Assembly (NCBI GenBank): GCA_013044075.1
Contig: JABEVG010000021.1
Coordinates: 1 to 47,073, forward strand
Source: Gallionella sp.
GTDB lineage: Bacteria; Pseudomonadota; Gammaproteobacteria; Burkholderiales; Gallionellaceae
Direction: 5' to 3'
Length of the DNA: 47,073 nucleotides
The position numbers and the translations under genes are program-made. The notes below the pieces were generated by a model. It saw only the letters and a list, made by a program, of their open reading frames with translations. It made no database searches and had not been told where the DNA came from. Below, piece after piece: positions 46,075-47,073 of this stretch. Every line of letters begins with the position of its first letter. Positions within the stretch are counted from its first letter, which is position 1.

Positions 46075-46816
46075 GATCTCTCATCATCAACGCCAGTTGA
46101 GGCACATCGCTGATCAGAATATCCGCTTCCAGATCCAATGCCTGCCGGATTTCCGCCTCGCTGTTGCAGGTATAGACCGCGATGATCTTGGTGTGGCTGC
46201 GCAACAGTGCGGTCATCTCGCTATCCAGGCGCGAGATGTGCAGACAAAAGCCGTACAAAAAAGTGTGTTCGGCCAGTACCGCGAGCGTATCCGCAAGGGT
46301 GTGTTCCGGCTCCATGTTATAGACCAGCGGAAAATTCGGCGCGCACTGGTGGGCGTACACCAGACTCTCCGGGTTGAAAGAGGAAATGAGGATTTCATCG
46401 CCGGTTCTTGCACCCACCAGTGCCAGCGTTTGGCGCACTTTGAGCTGTTGCCTGGCCGGCGATTCCCAGTCGCGGTTCTTGATCTCCAGCAACAAGCGGG
46501 TACGCGAGCGGTAGCGTTCGATGAAATCTTTGAGGCGCATCACGCTTTCCGGCGGGCCGGATGGAGCAAAGTGCGCGGCGAAATTCATCGTCTGCAATTC
46601 GGCGAAATCGAAATCGTCCAGATGGTTGCCCGGCAGTCCCACCTTGTCGAGAAAGCGGTCGTGCCACAACACGGCCACTTCGTCGCGGCTCAATTGCACG
46701 TCGGTCTCCATGCCGTTGATGTCGTCGTGCAACGCCAGTTCGAAAGCCGTGCGCGTGTTCTCTGCCGCACGGCGATTCGCGCCACGGTGGGCGAATATTT
46801 GAGTTTTCCTCAGCAT
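46064..46816 (-). CDS. Glycerophosphodiester phosphodiesterase (UgpQ-like)
   Basis: This 250-residue cytosolic enzyme should hydrolyse glycerophosphodiesters to glycerol-3-phosphate and an alcohol. The GDPD motif is seen as FAHRGANRRAAENTRTAFELAL, with the metal-binding pair in GMETDVQLSRDEVAVLWHD. EIKNRDW carries a further catalytic Glu. No signal peptide is present. Its product is the substrate of the next gene, glpD. The ATG overlaps the upstream partial gene by 7 bases. Confidence 0.92.
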   Translation of the reverse strand: MLRKTQIFAHRGANRRAAENTRTAFELALHDDINGMETDVQLSRDEVAVLWHDRFLDKVGLPGNHLDDFDFAELQTMNFAAHFAPSGPPESVMRLKDFIERYRSRTRLLLEIKNRDWESPARQQLKVRQTLALVGARTGDEILISSFNPESLVYAHQCAPNFPLVYNMEPEHTLADTLAVLAEHTFLYGFCLHISRLDSEMTALLRSHTKIIAVYTCNSEAEIRQALDLEADILISDVPQLALMMRDHAA

Positions 46817-47073
46817 GATCTGGCTCCCTCAGTTTTTGATTCTGGCAGGCTGTCTATGAATTGCAGCATGCTGTTCGTCATGCCCGCAAAGTCGGGGTTG
46901 AACATCAGTCGCCGCATGATGCCGGTCTGCAAATTCTCCGGCGTGATCTCGCCCTGCGAGACTTTTGCCGGATTGGTGCGGCAGGCGATATATTTTTCGA
47001 TCTGGTCGGGATAGTAGTGCGCGCAATTTGCGTAGTCACCGTGTACACCATAGTGCGCGTCGGCGGCGGGCAG
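46810..47073 (-). CDS. C-terminal part of an unidentified protein (cut by window edge)
   Basis: An open frame enters from the right edge and ends at TGA 46812-46810, giving 87 residues. It includes HYGVHGDYANCAHYYPDQIEKY and ends LPESKTEGARSC. Two cysteines (CAHYYP and IACRT) are spaced 14 apart. The overlap of 7 bases with the downstream diesterase gene supports a real, coupled gene. I do not recognise the family, and no function is proposed. Confidence 0.55.
   Translation of the reverse strand: MPAADAHYGVHGDYANCAHYYPDQIEKYIACRTNPAKVSQGEITPENLQTGIMRRLMFNPDFAGMTNSMLQFIDSLPESKTEGARSC

Noticed and set aside
46010-47014. A 334-codon open frame on the plus strand opposite the diesterase gene
   Set aside because: Shadow of the glycerophosphodiesterase and its neighbours, with no similarity or start signal.

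Overview
The window looks like a chromosomal core segment of a betaproteobacterium, most likely Nitrosomonadales and perhaps a Gallionellaceae/Sideroxydans-type organism. This rests on the moderate-to-high G+C, the gloB-yafS-rnhA-dnaQ order, the dapC-dapD-pilU-yffB-dapE-prmB run next to hpnCDE, and a Czc-type efflux operon with a DUF3240 gene. The taxon is an inference from gene content; no marker RNA is present. I saw no rRNA, tRNA, CRISPR array, insertion sequence or prophage. The sequence is almost entirely protein coding, with many genes overlapping by 1-17 bases.

Layout. 1-7799: gloB (leftward), then a rightward run: YafS-like methyltransferase, rnhA, dnaQ, an alpha/beta hydrolase, a BaiN/HI0933-type flavoprotein, a CYTH-CHAD protein, a DUF3025 protein and a YgjP-like metalloprotein. 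7824-17468: a long leftward run, read from right to left as dapC, vapB, vapC, dapD, pilU, yffB, dapE, a 50-residue membrane protein, prmB, hpnC, hpnD, hpnE. It combines lysine/diaminopimelate synthesis, a type IV pilus ATPase and squalene synthesis for hopanoids. A toxin-antitoxin pair and two small repeats interrupt it. 17521-22847: rightward EamA transporter, HD-domain phosphohydrolase, typA and rmuC, with a terminator whose loop seems to carry the rmuC promoter.

22883-28115: a leftward envelope/signalling run, read from the right as DUF3147 protein, ygfZ, a CHASE2 adenylate cyclase, an SH3 protein, an M48 peptidase, a Pro/Tyr-rich secreted protein and a 55-residue lipoprotein. 28218-31161: an orphan lipoprotein peptide-binding protein with an extra C-terminal membrane anchor, and a DODA-type dioxygenase. 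31230-37465: a metal-efflux operon (CzcI-like, adaptor, CzcA-like pump, DUF3240, outer-membrane channel). 37538-41893: leftward bcp-phoH-msrB-yciB, divergent from tadA, an L,D-transpeptidase and a GNAT enzyme. 41931-47073: a leftward glycerolipid run (partial gene, glycerophosphodiesterase, glpD, glycerol-kinase-like FGGY kinase) followed by an outer-membrane barrel.

The most unusual feature is a pair of related ~80-base repeats lying in the same reading frame, one inside the FGGY kinase gene and one in the gap before it. They resemble the palindromic elements that insert in frame into Rickettsia genes. Other points to check are a repeat that seems to supply the ribosome binding site and first codons of hpnE, two unreported small proteins, and promoters placed almost on top of start codons.
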